Source: Mesorhizobium sp. (GTDB lineage Bacteria; Pseudomonadota; Alphaproteobacteria; Rhizobiales; Rhizobiaceae). Taken from it: 64,000 bases of DNA. The notes under the pieces were generated by a model. That model saw only the letters and a list, made by a program, of their open reading frames with translations. It ran no database searches and was not told the DNA's origin. The position numbers and the translations under genes are program-made. Where the stretch lies: positions 1 through 64,000 of the forward strand of contig NZ_SUHQ01000005.1 in the NCBI RefSeq assembly GCF_004962245.1, read 5' to 3'. Of the stretch, positions 19,718-29,513 are shown piece after piece. Position 1 is the stretch's first letter. Each line of letters opens with the position of its first letter.

Positions 19718-19725
<8 letters not shown>
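18688..19725 (+). CDS. ROK-family sugar kinase
   Basis: The protein is 345 aa. The ATP-binding phosphate-1 motif is [14 protein letters not shown], the sugar-binding ExGH motif is [13 protein letters not shown], and the zinc site is [22 protein letters not shown] contains the catalytic aspartate region. It phosphorylates the imported sugar; glucose, fructose, allose or mannosamine kinases all belong here. The C-terminal 30 residues are hydrophilic and extend over the start of the ATPase gene by 8 bp. The couple epimerase-ROK kinase resembles AlsE-AlsK of E. coli. Confidence 0.85.
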
Positions 19726-20809
<1,084 letters not shown>

Positions 20810-20911
20810 CCGCGTGCACTCGCAGTTTGACCCGGACAACTGACGACGCAGGCTGCGAGCTTGCTTCGACGTTCCTCCATTCTCGATTTCCGCCGCGCCG
20901 CAACACATCAA

Positions 20912-20977
20912 AAACCGCTGCACACCATTTTAATTCTTGACGCGTGTCAAATTTTTCTAAAACATGCGGAAATGCTG
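20912..20977 (+). promoter_or_regulatory. Promoter/operator block, copy 2 of the 66-bp element
   Basis: It matches 11171-11236 at 55 of 66 positions. The core TTGACGCGTGTCAA (20937-20950) is a 12-of-14 dyad with a CG centre, and TTGACG may serve as -35. It places the ribose-type importer under the same control as the first importer. It also shows that a new transcript can start here, 100 bp after the previous gene. Confidence 0.65.
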
Positions 20978-21008
20978 ATCCGTATCGGTCAGCGCTCTGG
21001 GAGGAGAA

Positions 21009-21179
21009 ATGCCTGATACGAAAAGTGGCCCGAACCGGGCCTTCAATCTGCGAGCCGCATGGCGGCCGACGATCTGTCGGCAACCTGCCGTCGCAAGCGC
21101 CGGGCTAACCGTTGCCGCGCCCCGCACAGGCATTCCGGTCGTCGACAAACGAGCCAGATACAACGCAACCAACAATTAG
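21009..21179 (+). pseudogene. 56-aa leader ORF, relic of a paralogous binding-protein N-terminus
   Basis: GGGAGGAG precedes ATG 21009, and the ORF runs to TAG 21177-21179. It begins MPDTKSGP where the 11275 gene begins MTDTKKGP. Later it reads RQPAVASAGLTVAA where that gene reads RQFLVGSAGLLGAA. With the duplicated promoter just upstream, this looks like a duplicated promoter plus signal-peptide coding start whose main gene was lost. It is still open and ends right at the Shine-Dalgarno sequence of the next gene, so it might be translated and couple to it. It is unlikely to be a working secretion signal. Confidence 0.6.
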
Positions 21180-21193
21180 GAGGAGGACGAAGC

Positions 21194-22183
21194 ATGCGCA
21201 TGTTCAATGGCCTGACGCTTGGCGCAGGTCTGTTTGCAACCGTGATTTCAATGCCGGCCCATGCCGAAGACGCGGCGAAGGTCGCGGCCATCGTCAAGGG
21301 CCTCGACAATCCGTTCTTCCAGTACATGCAGAAGGGCATCGAAGAGCAGGCCAAGGCCGACGGCGTCGGCGTCACTGTCCAGGCAGCAGCCAATATGGGC
21401 GACGCCACCGGACAGGCCGATCGCCTGACCGCCATGGCCATGCAGGACTTCGATTGCTACCTGGTCAATCCGATCAGCGTCTCCAACCTTGTCCAGGCGC
21501 TTGTTCCCGTCGCCCAGAAGAAGAAGCCGATCGTCAACATCGACAGCACCATCGACGCCGAGCAGGCCAAGGCGGCGGGCTTCGCCATCTCGACCTATAT
21601 CGGCACCGACAACGTCGCCGCTGGCGCGCTTGCTGGCGAGGAGATGCTGAAGCTGGTGCCGAACGGCTCAAAGGTCGCCCTGGTCGCCGGCATCGTCGGC
21701 GACGTCGGCTCCAACGCCCGCATCAAGGGCTTCAAGCAGGCCGTCGAGGGCAAGCTCGAAGTCGTGGTGATGGTCAGCGCCGATTGGGACCGTGAAAAGG
21801 CTCTGACGGCGGCCACCGACATCTTGGCCGCCCATCCCGATCTCGCCGGCTTCTTTGCCGCCAATGACATCATGGCGCTCGGCGTCGAGCGTGCCGTGCA
21901 GACGTCTGGCAAGGACGTCAAGGTGATCGGCCTCGACGGCATCGTCGATGCGCTGAAATCAGTCGCGGCCGGCGAACTCTCCGCCACCGTCGCCCAATAT
22001 CCCTATGTCGTCGGCGCCATGGGCGTGGAGGCCTGCAAGGCAGCGGCCATGGGCAAGGAACTGCCCGCCAACGTGCCGGCGCCGGTGCTGCTGATCAACA
22101 AGGACAATGCCGAAGCCTCGCTGAACAACTTCCCGCGCCCGGGCGGCGACTATCCCGATCCCTTCCGCGAGATGTTGAAGTGA
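21194..22183 (+). CDS. Ribose/fructose-type periplasmic sugar-binding protein
   Basis: The protein is 329 aa from ATG 21194, with TAGGAGGAGG upstream. A Sec signal ends at ISMPAHA-E. The mature chain is a Peripla_BP_4/RbsB-type protein (KGLDNPFFQYMQKGIEEQAK, AANMGDATGQADRL, AANDIMALGVERA). It feeds the permease and single-domain ATPase that follow, each with a 4-base overlap. The family binds pentoses and hexoses such as ribose, allose, allulose and fructose. Its sequence is unrelated to the CUT1 binding protein at 11275 despite the shared promoter. Confidence 0.88.
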   Translation: MRMFNGLTLGAGLFATVISMPAHAEDAAKVAAIVKGLDNPFFQYMQKGIEEQAKADGVGVTVQAAANMGDATGQADRLTAMAMQDFDCYLVNPISVSNLVQALVPVAQKKKPIVNIDSTIDAEQAKAAGFAISTYIGTDNVAAGALAGEEMLKLVPNGSKVALVAGIVGDVGSNARIKGFKQAVEGKLEVVVMVSADWDREKALTAATDILAAHPDLAGFFAANDIMALGVERAVQTSGKDVKVIGLDGIVDALKSVAAGELSATVAQYPYVVGAMGVEACKAAAMGKELPANVPAPVLLINKDNAEASLNNFPRPGGDYPDPFREMLK

Positions 22184-23181
22184 ACACTTCTGAACAAAAC
22201 GCGCCCGTGCATACCGCGGGCGCGGCGGAGGAGGGCCGCCCCTCCCTGTCGGCTCTCCTCCTGGATCCTTCCTTCTGGGCCGACTGGGCTTCGGTCGTCG
22301 GCCTGGTCGGCCTCGTCATCGTGTTCGGCATCAGCCAGCCGGTCTTTCTCAGCGTCGCCAATTTGCAGGCCCTGCTCCTGGCGGCGGCAATCCTGGTCGT
22401 GCTGTCGATCGGACAGACCTTCGTCGTGGCGACGGCCGGCATCGACCTCTCCTTGGCTGCCGCGGTCATGCTTGGCGCCATCATCCTCGGTCTCGTCAAC
22501 GCCGCCGGCTACGGCATTTTCCTCGCCTGCGTGCTGGCTGTACTTGCCACCAGCGCGGTGGGTTTCCTCAACGGCGTCCTCATCACCGCCGGAAAAATTC
22601 CAGACTTCGTGGTGACGCTCGGCACGCTTTCGGGCATCACCGGACTTGGCTTGATCCTGTCGGGCGGCGAGCCGACCATGGTCGGCTCTACGTTCCTGCT
22701 GCGGCTGGCCTCCGGCTCCTTTGGACCGTTCGGCTATCCCGTCTGGGTGGCGATCGCGGCCGTTGTGGTGGCGCATATCGCGCTCTACCACACCCGTTTC
22801 GGGGTGCATCTGCTGGCGACCGGCGGCCAGACCGAAAGCGCCCGCTCGCTCGGCATCCGGACAAACCGCGTCAAGATCGCCGCTTACACGATATCAGGCT
22901 TCTGCGCCGGCATCGCCGCACTGCTTCTGGTGGCGCGCATCGGCTCGGCCGAACCGCAGATCAACACCAGCCTGCTGCTGAATTCGGTGGCGGCGGTGGT
23001 GCTCGGCGGCGTCAGCCTGTTCGGCGGACGCGCCAGCATTCTCGGCCCGGCGATCGGGGCGCTGATGCTCACCGCTCTCGTCAACGGGCTGACGCTGCTC
23101 AGCGTTTCGGCCTTCTACCAACCGCTCGCCGTGGGCGCCATCGTAGTGCTGGCGGCGCTGATCATGCGGTATCAGAAATGA
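22180..23181 (+). CDS. Ribose/fructose-type ABC transporter permease (RbsC/FrcC family)
   Basis: The protein is 333 aa with a GTG start overlapping the previous stop (GTGA). A hydrophilic N-terminus of about 25 residues is followed by 8-10 hydrophobic helices. The family motif region TAGIDLSLAAAVMLGAI and GRTESARSLGI-like cytoplasmic loop (here GGQTESARSLGI) are present. It works as a homodimer in CUT2 importers. It couples by ATGA to the ATPase gene. Confidence 0.87.
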   Translation: MNTSEQNAPVHTAGAAEEGRPSLSALLLDPSFWADWASVVGLVGLVIVFGISQPVFLSVANLQALLLAAAILVVLSIGQTFVVATAGIDLSLAAAVMLGAIILGLVNAAGYGIFLACVLAVLATSAVGFLNGVLITAGKIPDFVVTLGTLSGITGLGLILSGGEPTMVGSTFLLRLASGSFGPFGYPVWVAIAAVVVAHIALYHTRFGVHLLATGGQTESARSLGIRTNRVKIAAYTISGFCAGIAALLLVARIGSAEPQINTSLLLNSVAAVVLGGVSLFGGRASILGPAIGALMLTALVNGLTLLSVSAFYQPLAVGAIVVLAALIMRYQK

Positions 23182-23942
23182 GCGCCGTCAATCATTCCCC
23201 GTCATCCGAGGCGATCCTTGCCTGCGAAGGACTGAGCAAGCATTTCGGCGGCATCCGGGCCTTCACCGATGTCGCCTTCCAGGCCCGCCGCGGCGAGGTC
23301 ACCGCGGTGATCGGCGACAATGGCGCCGGCAAGTCGACGCTAATACGCTGCCTGGTCGGCGTGCATGTGCCGGATGCGGGAGAGATCTTCTTCGACGGCC
23401 GGCCGCACCCCTTCGCCAATCCCGACGAGGCGCGCAAGGCCGGCATCGAAACGGTGCACCAGAACCTGGCACTGATCGACGAGTTGACGGTCGCCCAGAA
23501 CCTGTTCCTCAACCGCGAGATCGTGCGCCGGATCGGCCCCTTCGCCCTGCTCGACCGGACCGCCATGAAGCAGCAGGCTCGCGCCATGCTGTCACGCCTG
23601 TCGATCAACATGCCTTCGGTCAGCCAGCGCGTGCGGCGCCTTTCTGGCGGGCAGCGGCAGGCGATCTCGATCTGCCGCGCCGCTGGCTCCGGCGCCAAGC
23701 TGGTGGTGATGGACGAGCCGACCGCGGCACTCGGCGTGCAGGAAACAGCCAATGTCGAGGCGTTGATCCGGCGCCTGCGCGAGCAGGAGGTGAGCGTCAT
23801 CCTGGTCAGTCACAATTTCGATCAGGTGCGCCGGCTGTCCGACCAGATCTGGGTGATGCGGGCGGGACGGATGGTGGCGACGGTGCGTTCGTCGCAGACC
23901 ACCGGCAACGAACTCGTCGCGCTCGTCACTGGTGCAGCATGA
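23178..23942 (+). CDS. Single-domain CUT2 ABC ATPase (FrcA-like)
   Basis: The protein is 254 aa, half the length of RbsA and similar to the single-domain FrcA of fructose importers. GDNGAGKST is Walker [10 protein letters not shown] the signature, LVVMDEPTAALG Walker B and VSHN the H-loop. It would act as a homodimer on the RbsC-like permease. It is the last gene of this three-gene unit; the oxidoreductase starts 77 bp later. Confidence 0.87.
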   Translation: MSAVNHSPSSEAILACEGLSKHFGGIRAFTDVAFQARRGEVTAVIGDNGAGKSTLIRCLVGVHVPDAGEIFFDGRPHPFANPDEARKAGIETVHQNLALIDELTVAQNLFLNREIVRRIGPFALLDRTAMKQQARAMLSRLSINMPSVSQRVRRLSGGQRQAISICRAAGSGAKLVVMDEPTAALGVQETANVEALIRRLREQEVSVILVSHNFDQVRRLSDQIWVMRAGRMVATVRSSQTTGNELVALVTGAA

Positions 23943-24019
23943 CGAACGGCCGGGTCGAGCCGCACCTGTCGTTGAAACGAGCTGTTGGCTGAAACAATTG
24001 GTTTGCAAGGGAGTGTGCC

Positions 24020-25105
24020 GTGACGGTGATCCGTGTCGGGCTTGTAGGGCTTGGAGAGGTTGCGCAGTCGATCCATCTGCCGGTGCTGAGCGACCAGCGA
24101 GACCGCTGGGTGATAGCAGGCGTCTATGACGTCTCACCGAGTCTGGTGGCGTTGTGCACATCCGAGTATCCAACCGCCAGGGCTTTCGAAACGGCCGAGG
24201 CGCTGATCAATTCGCCCGACATCGACGCGGTTTTTGTGCTGTCATCCGATGACACCCACAGCCGTTTCGTCCGCGCCGCCGTAGCAGCCAACAAGCACAT
24301 CCTCTTGGAAAAGCCCGCCTGCCTGACGGTGCGCGAGATCGACGAATTGCTGGCGCTGACCGCGAATTACGCCAAGACGGTCTTCGTCGGCTACATGCGC
24401 CGCTACGCGCCGGCCTATCTGGCGGCCATGGACGAACTGCCCGCCCATGCAGACATCACCCATGTCCGCATCTTCGACCTGATCTCCGAAGGCCGGCATT
24501 TCCTGAAGAAAAGTCAGAACATCCTCTATCCCGGGGATATCGACCCGGCGCTGCTGGAGCGCGGCGCCAGGGAGCGCGACACGCTGATCCGTGAAGTCGT
24601 GGGCGCCGATGCGCCGGCCGATCTCGTGCGCGCCTATCGCGGCCTGACCGCGCTCTCCTCGCACCATATTTCGGCGATGAGGGGGCTGATCGGCGAACCG
24701 GTCAGCGTGCTCGCGGCGCACCGCACCAATGGCGGCGCCAACACCTCAGTGACCTTCGACTACGGACATTTTGCTTGCCTGTACGACGCGGTGGTCGACG
24801 ATCTCGGCCTGTTCGACGCCATGATCGAGGTGCGCTCGAACACCAAACGGGTCCGCATCACCTACGACACACCCTATATCCGCAGCTTGCCGACACGGCT
24901 CGAAGTGACAGAAGCCGGACCGCTCGGCCCGGTGACCAAAGCCTTCGGGCCGCTCTATGGCGATGCCTTCTCCAATGAGCTCGAAACCTTCCACCGCCAC
25001 ATCACCGAGGGCACGAAGCCGCTGACGGACCTCGCGGACTCTCGTCGCGACCTCGCCCTGATGGCCGAGATCATCGAGCGCATGAAGAAGACCGGCGGCG
25101 GCTGA
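24020..25105 (+). CDS. Gfo/Idh/MocA-family oxidoreductase
   Basis: The protein is 361 aa with a GTG start at 24020 behind AAGGGAG. IRVGLVGLGEVAQ is the nucleotide-binding fold, and NKHILLEKPACL is the EKP motif. Substrate-domain sequence differs from the 15242 enzyme, for example SSHHISAMRGL in the region of the catalytic histidine. This is the third Gfo/Idh protein around the array, so several oxidation steps, or several related substrates, are likely. It probably reads through from the 21194-23942 unit. Confidence 0.83.
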   Translation: MTVIRVGLVGLGEVAQSIHLPVLSDQRDRWVIAGVYDVSPSLVALCTSEYPTARAFETAEALINSPDIDAVFVLSSDDTHSRFVRAAVAANKHILLEKPACLTVREIDELLALTANYAKTVFVGYMRRYAPAYLAAMDELPAHADITHVRIFDLISEGRHFLKKSQNILYPGDIDPALLERGARERDTLIREVVGADAPADLVRAYRGLTALSSHHISAMRGLIGEPVSVLAAHRTNGGANTSVTFDYGHFACLYDAVVDDLGLFDAMIEVRSNTKRVRITYDTPYIRSLPTRLEVTEAGPLGPVTKAFGPLYGDAFSNELETFHRHITEGTKPLTDLADSRRDLALMAEIIERMKKTGGG

Positions 25106-25115
25106 GGCTAACCGC

Positions 25116-25391
25116 CTACTTTCCGCAATGGTGATCGTTGATCTTGTTCAGCGCGTTCGCGTCGGGCCCTACCCTATGGTAGGAGCAGGCTCCTGCGGCC
25201 GTGGTGACCAACTGCTGGTCATAGTAGCGCGGACCGCCGAACAGGATGTCGATGATATCGCCCTCGGTGGGAACGTAGCGTTCGGAGTGAACCCGGTGGT
25301 CGCGGTGCTTGTCGCCTGCGAAGGCCGAGGCGGAGATACTGCAGGCCACCCCGAAAGCGAGCGCGCTGATCGCAAAGCGTTTTGTCATCAT
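25116..25391 (-). CDS. Small secreted hypothetical protein
   Basis: The protein is 91 aa with a clear Sec signal ending at SASAFA-G. The mature part is short, rich in His, Asp and Arg at its start (GDKHRDHRVHSERY), and contains two cysteines near the C-terminus (GACSYH, HHCGK) that could pair in the periplasm. The PTEGDIIDILFGG segment is hydrophobic. I do not recognise a named family. It converges on the oxidoreductase with a 10-bp gap and appears monocistronic. Confidence 0.65.
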   Translation of the reverse strand: MMTKRFAISALAFGVACSISASAFAGDKHRDHRVHSERYVPTEGDIIDILFGGPRYYDQQLVTTAAGACSYHRVGPDANALNKINDHHCGK

Positions 25392-25570
25392 CGGGATGCC
25401 CTTCTGGCCGTTCGGTTTTCCATCATATCAAAAATCGTTACCAGAACAAAAGTTCCCCGGGCGGCACATTGGGCCCGTCGGAATCCATCAATCCTTGTCG
25501 ACTCCGCTTGTCACAATAGGTTTATCCTGCGGCGATAGGGAGAGCGTTCCCGCATCCGGTGCTCAGCCGG

Positions 25571-25610
25571 ACCGGTCTCTTCACACTAAAACCGTCTCTT
25601 CACACCAAGT
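25571..25610 (+). repeat. Two 20-bp direct repeats before the binding-protein gene
   Basis: ACCGGTCTCTTCACACTAAA is followed directly by ACCGTCTCTTCACACCAAGT; the shared core is CTCTTCACAC. They end ten bases before ATG 25621, so they are in the promoter or 5' leader. Tandem sites of this spacing (two helical turns) can bind an activator or repressor, but replication slippage would also produce them. Confidence 0.6.
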
Positions 25611-25620
25611 GGGGTTTTCC

Positions 25621-26595
25621 ATGCGCAAGATCGTTCTCGCCGCCATGTTGCTGGCATCCGCCATCGGAAGCGCTTCGGCTGCCGACGGCAAGCTTGTCCT
25701 CTACACCAGCCAGCCCAACACCGACGCCCAGCAAACCGTCGATGCCTTCATGGCCAAGAACCCCGGCATCAAGGTCGAATGGGTGCGCGATGGAACGCCG
25801 AAGATCCTGGCCAAGCTGCGAGCCGAGATCGAAGCCGGCCAGCCGCAGGCAGACCTGCTTTTGATCGCCGATGTCGTGACCATGGAAGGACTGAAAAAGG
25901 AAGGCCGGCTGCTCGCCTACCCCCAAGCCGATGTCTCCGGCATTGAGGCTGCTCTCTACGACAGGGACAAGACCTATTTCTCGACCAAGCTGATCACCAC
26001 CGGCATTGTCTACAACACCAAGGCACCTTTCGTGCCAGCGAGTTGGGAAGACCTCACCAAGCCGGAGGCGAAGGGTCTTGTGGCGATGCCGAGCCCGCTG
26101 ACCTCCGGTGCGGCGATGATCCACACCGTGACGCTGACTGGCAACTTGCCGAAGGGCTGGGACTATTACGATGCGCTCGCCAAGAACGGTGCTCAGGCAA
26201 GCGGCGGCAATGGCGACGTGCTGAAGGCCGTCAGCGGCGGCGACAAGCTGTTCGGCATGATCGTCGACTACATGCCCATTCGCGAGAAGGCCAAGGGCGC
26301 GCCCGTCGAGTTCGTATTCCCCAAGGAGGGTGTTTCGGCCGTCACCGAGCCGGTCGCGATCCTGTCCACGGCCAAGAACACCGAGGCTGCCAAGGCCTTC
26401 GTCGACTTCCTGCTGTCCAAGGATGGACAGGAAGTTGCCGCGAAGATGGGCTACATTCCGGCGCGCGCCGATGTTGCCTTGCCGGCCGGCTATCCCGAAC
26501 GCTCGTCGATCAAGGTGCTGGGTTACGATGCGGCCGCAGCACTTGCCAACGACGCCGCCAACAAGGAAAGGTTCGGCGCCGTGATGAGCCAGTAG
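25621..26595 (+). CDS. Periplasmic binding protein, Fbp/PhnS class
   Basis: The protein is 324 aa from ATG 25621; a Sec signal ends at GSASA-A. The mature start DGKLVLYTSQPNTDAQQTVDAF and VYNTKAPFVPASWEDLTKPE place it with binding proteins for ferric iron, 2-aminoethylphosphonate, thiamine and similar ligands. The adjacent tyrosine pair used by classical ferric-binding FbpA is not evident in the expected C-terminal half, so an organic phosphonate or other anion is more likely than iron. The fused permease follows 32 bp later. Confidence 0.82.
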   Translation: MRKIVLAAMLLASAIGSASAADGKLVLYTSQPNTDAQQTVDAFMAKNPGIKVEWVRDGTPKILAKLRAEIEAGQPQADLLLIADVVTMEGLKKEGRLLAYPQADVSGIEAALYDRDKTYFSTKLITTGIVYNTKAPFVPASWEDLTKPEAKGLVAMPSPLTSGAAMIHTVTLTGNLPKGWDYYDALAKNGAQASGGNGDVLKAVSGGDKLFGMIVDYMPIREKAKGAPVEFVFPKEGVSAVTEPVAILSTAKNTEAAKAFVDFLLSKDGQEVAAKMGYIPARADVALPAGYPERSSIKVLGYDAAAALANDAANKERFGAVMSQ

Positions 26596-26627
26596 CCAAG
26601 CCCCAGTAACCGGCAAAGTAGCCAACG

Positions 26628-28361
26628 GTGACGTCTGCGCAGGATATCCTCCCCCAGCGGCGTGTGTCCCTGCCGGCACGGCGCGGGCTCGGGGTCCAGG
26701 CCACGCCCGGCTTTAGCGCATCGGCGCTCGCCGTCCTTCTGGTCATCGCGCTGCTCAGTCTGTTGCCGATGGTCAGGCTTGTCGTCGCCGCCGTCGCGCC
26801 GGGCGGTGAGCTCGACTTCGGCGCATTTGCTGAGCGCCTGGCCAAGCCTTCCGCCTTGCGGGCGATGTGGCACACGCTGGACACTGCTTTTTTCGGCGCC
26901 ATGCTGGCGGTCTGCCTTGGCAGCCCCTTTGCCGTCGCCGTCACCATGACCGACCTGCCCGGGCGAAAGCCCCTCGGTTTCCTGCTTTTGCTGCCGCTGA
27001 TGATCGCGCCACAAGTCACCGCTTTGTCGTGGCTGCATCTGTTTGGCCCGTCCAGCACGCTTCTCGGCATGGTCGGCATGGCGCCGCAACCGGGAACACC
27101 CAATCCGATGCTTGGCCGCAACGGCATCATCCTGCTTTACGCCGTCCAGCACGCGCCGATCGTGTTCATCACGTTGCGAGCCGGGCTAGTGCGGATCCCG
27201 CGCGATCTCGTCGAGGCGGCCAGGGCCTCCGGCGCCAGGCCGCTATCCGTGCTGTGGACCATCGTCCTGCCGATCGTGCGTCCGTATATCGTGGCCGCTG
27301 CGGCACTCGCCTTTGTTTCAGGCGTCGGTAATTTCGGCATCCCCGCTTTACTTGGAATGCCGGTCAACTATCTGACGCTGATCTATCAGGATCTGTCGAG
27401 CTTCGGTCCCGGCGTGCTGCCGCAGATCACGGCACTGTCGGTACTGGTCGGCGTGCTGGCGCTCGCCGGCGTCGCCTGCCAGTCGCTGGCCCTGCGTGGC
27501 GCCGCTCACCGCTTCACCGCAGGCACACCGGCGCGTTTCGAGCTCGGGCGCTGCCGCCTGTTGCTGGCCGGTCTCGGCTGGCTGGTGATCGGCTTCATTC
27601 TCCTACTTCCGGCTTGCGCGCTGCTGGCGACATCGCTCGTCCCGTCCTTCGGTGTGCCGCTTGGCTGGCAAACGATGACTGGGTCCAATTATTCCGAGGT
27701 TCTGGTCCGCCAGGCTTCGACCGTTCGTGCCTTCCGCAATTCCCTTCTTTTCGCCGGCGGCGCGGCTCTGATCCTCGCCATCGGCGTCATACCGGTGACC
27801 GCCATTCTCGAACGGCTCGGCCGGCGTTGGCAGCGCCTCCTTGGCGGCATTGTCGACCTCCCCTACGCGGTTCCCGGGGTCGTGCTTGCCATTGCCTGCA
27901 TCCTCTTGTTCCTGCGCCCGCTGCCGCTGGTCGGCAGCCTCTATGCGACGGCTTCGATCATCATGGTCGCCTATGCGATGCGGTTTTTCACGCTCGCCTT
28001 GAAGCCGGTGGCGACCGCGGTCGGGCAGATTTCACGCGACCTCGACGAGGCGGCGGCGGTGTCGGGAGCCGGTTCGCTGCGCCGGCTCGCAACGATAACC
28101 GCGCCGCTCGCAGCACCCGCGGCGGTGGCCGGCGGAATGCTTGTCTTCATGAGCGCCTTCAATGAACTGACGGTCTCGGCCTTGCTCTGGTCGAGCGGCA
28201 ACGAGACACTGGGCGTCGTGCTGTTCAGTCTCGAGGAGGCCGGCTTGGGAACGCAGGCCGCCGCGATCGCCGTTTCCACGATCGCCGTTGTCGTCGTCCT
28301 GCTGCTTGTGCTCGACCGGCTCGGGCGGCGGCTTCCGGCGGGCGTATTGCCCTGGCGGTAA
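26628..28361 (+). CDS. Fused two-domain ABC permease, FbpB type
   Basis: The protein is 577 aa, GTG start at 26628. It consists of two homologous six-helix permease halves, each with an EAA-type loop: VEAARASGARPLSVLWTIVLP in the first and DEAAAVSGAGSLRRLATITAP in the second. This arrangement is standard in ferric-iron, thiamine and phosphonate-type importers. It works with the binding protein upstream and the convergent ATPase at 28458-29513. An ATG start further in would cut the first helix, so GTG is preferred. Confidence 0.85.
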   Translation: MTSAQDILPQRRVSLPARRGLGVQATPGFSASALAVLLVIALLSLLPMVRLVVAAVAPGGELDFGAFAERLAKPSALRAMWHTLDTAFFGAMLAVCLGSPFAVAVTMTDLPGRKPLGFLLLLPLMIAPQVTALSWLHLFGPSSTLLGMVGMAPQPGTPNPMLGRNGIILLYAVQHAPIVFITLRAGLVRIPRDLVEAARASGARPLSVLWTIVLPIVRPYIVAAAALAFVSGVGNFGIPALLGMPVNYLTLIYQDLSSFGPGVLPQITALSVLVGVLALAGVACQSLALRGAAHRFTAGTPARFELGRCRLLLAGLGWLVIGFILLLPACALLATSLVPSFGVPLGWQTMTGSNYSEVLVRQASTVRAFRNSLLFAGGAALILAIGVIPVTAILERLGRRWQRLLGGIVDLPYAVPGVVLAIACILLFLRPLPLVGSLYATASIIMVAYAMRFFTLALKPVATAVGQISRDLDEAAAVSGAGSLRRLATITAPLAAPAAVAGGMLVFMSAFNELTVSALLWSSGNETLGVVLFSLEEAGLGTQAAAIAVSTIAVVVVLLLVLDRLGRRLPAGVLPWR

Positions 28362-28455
28362 TGCATGTCGCCCAAAAATGCGCAGCGGTTTTGGGACAAC
28401 GACATGCACCAAAACAGCGACTTAAAGCGCGTCGCATGATCCCGCGACGCGCTTG
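28362..28455. repeat. Palindromic intergenic repeat between convergent genes
   Basis: GCATGTCG at the left pairs with CGACATGC about 35 bp later, and AAGCGCGTCGC pairs with GCGACGCGCTT at the right end. Two adjacent hairpins result. I associate this element with dispersed RIME-like repeats of Mesorhizobium (recollection). Its place between convergent stops suggests it also acts as a transcription barrier. Confidence 0.6.
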
Positions 28456-28457
28456 GG

Positions 28458-29513
28458 TCAGCCTCCGGGAATGATCCAGGCGTCCGAGACGGAGACATGC
28501 ACGCTCTGGCCGACCGCAAGCGCCTCGGTGCTGTCGATCAGCAGCTCCTGCTCTCGCCCCTGCTCCAGCGTCGGCAAGGCCAGCCGCACCTCATGGACTG
28601 GGCCGCGATAGATGCTGTCGAGCACCGTCGCCGGCATGCCCTCAGGTGAAATCCGCAGCGCTTCCGGCCGTAGCAGGATATTGACCGGCCCCGCCGATGC
28701 TCCGGCACTTCGCGCCGCGAGGCGATGCCCTGCTATATCGACCGTCGCGGTCCCTGCGGCCTGATCGACCGTGAAGCCCGAAACGATGGAACCGCGCCCG
28801 ACGAAGCCGGCGACCGTGGCATTGGCCGGCGCGCGATAGACTTCCTGCGGCGCCGCCGCCTGCAGCACCTTGCCTTGGCTCATGATGGCGACGCGGTCGG
28901 CCAGCGCCAGGGCCTCGGCCTGGTCGTGGGTGACGTAGACGATGGTGGCGCCGGTGCGGCGATGGATGTCGCGAAACGCGTCGACCATCGACGAGCGCAA
29001 ATGCATGTCGAGATTGGCGAGCGGTTCGTCGAACAGGATAACTTTGGCGTCGGCAACGAGGCAGCGCGCCAGCGCCACGCGCTGGCGCTGGCCGCCGGAC
29101 AGTTCCTCGATGCGGCGGCTTTCAAATCCTGCGAGCCCGACGATATCGAGAACCGCGCCGACGCGGCCGGCGATCTCGCCCCGTTTGATATGCCGGGCTT
29201 TCAGCGGATACGCGACGTTTTCGGCGACGTCCATATGCGGCCAGAGCGCGTAGGACTGGAAGACGACACCAACGCCGCGCGCTTCCGGCGGCACCTGCCG
29301 CCGCGGATCGGCCATCAACGCGTCGTCAAAGAGCACGCGGCCTTCGCTTGGCGCCTCGAAGCCGGCGATAAGCCGCAGCATCGTGGTCTTGCCGCAGCCG
29401 GACGGGCCGAGCAGCGCGGTGAAGGAGCCCGCCGCAAAGTCGAGCGAAACGGCGTCCAGCGCAGCGGTTTCGTTGAACCGCTTGGTGAGGCGCTCCACCC
29501 TGATTTCGCTCAT
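28458..29513 (-). CDS. ABC transporter ATP-binding protein, FbpC/PotA type
   Basis: The protein is 351 aa. It shows [48 protein letters not shown] and VTHDQAEALALADRV, with a TOBE domain at the C-terminus (ILLRPEALRIS). It most likely energises the convergent binding protein and fused permease, as the three components otherwise lack an ATPase. Opposite orientation within one importer is unusual and implies separate promoters; its own lies in 29514-29832. Confidence 0.85.
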   Translation of the reverse strand: MSEIRVERLTKRFNETAALDAVSLDFAAGSFTALLGPSGCGKTTMLRLIAGFEAPSEGRVLFDDALMADPRRQVPPEARGVGVVFQSYALWPHMDVAENVAYPLKARHIKRGEIAGRVGAVLDIVGLAGFESRRIEELSGGQRQRVALARCLVADAKVILFDEPLANLDMHLRSSMVDAFRDIHRRTGATIVYVTHDQAEALALADRVAIMSQGKVLQAAAPQEVYRAPANATVAGFVGRGSIVSGFTVDQAAGTATVDIAGHRLAARSAGASAGPVNILLRPEALRISPEGMPATVLDSIYRGPVHEVRLALPTLEQGREQELLIDSTEALAVGQSVHVSVSDAWIIPGG

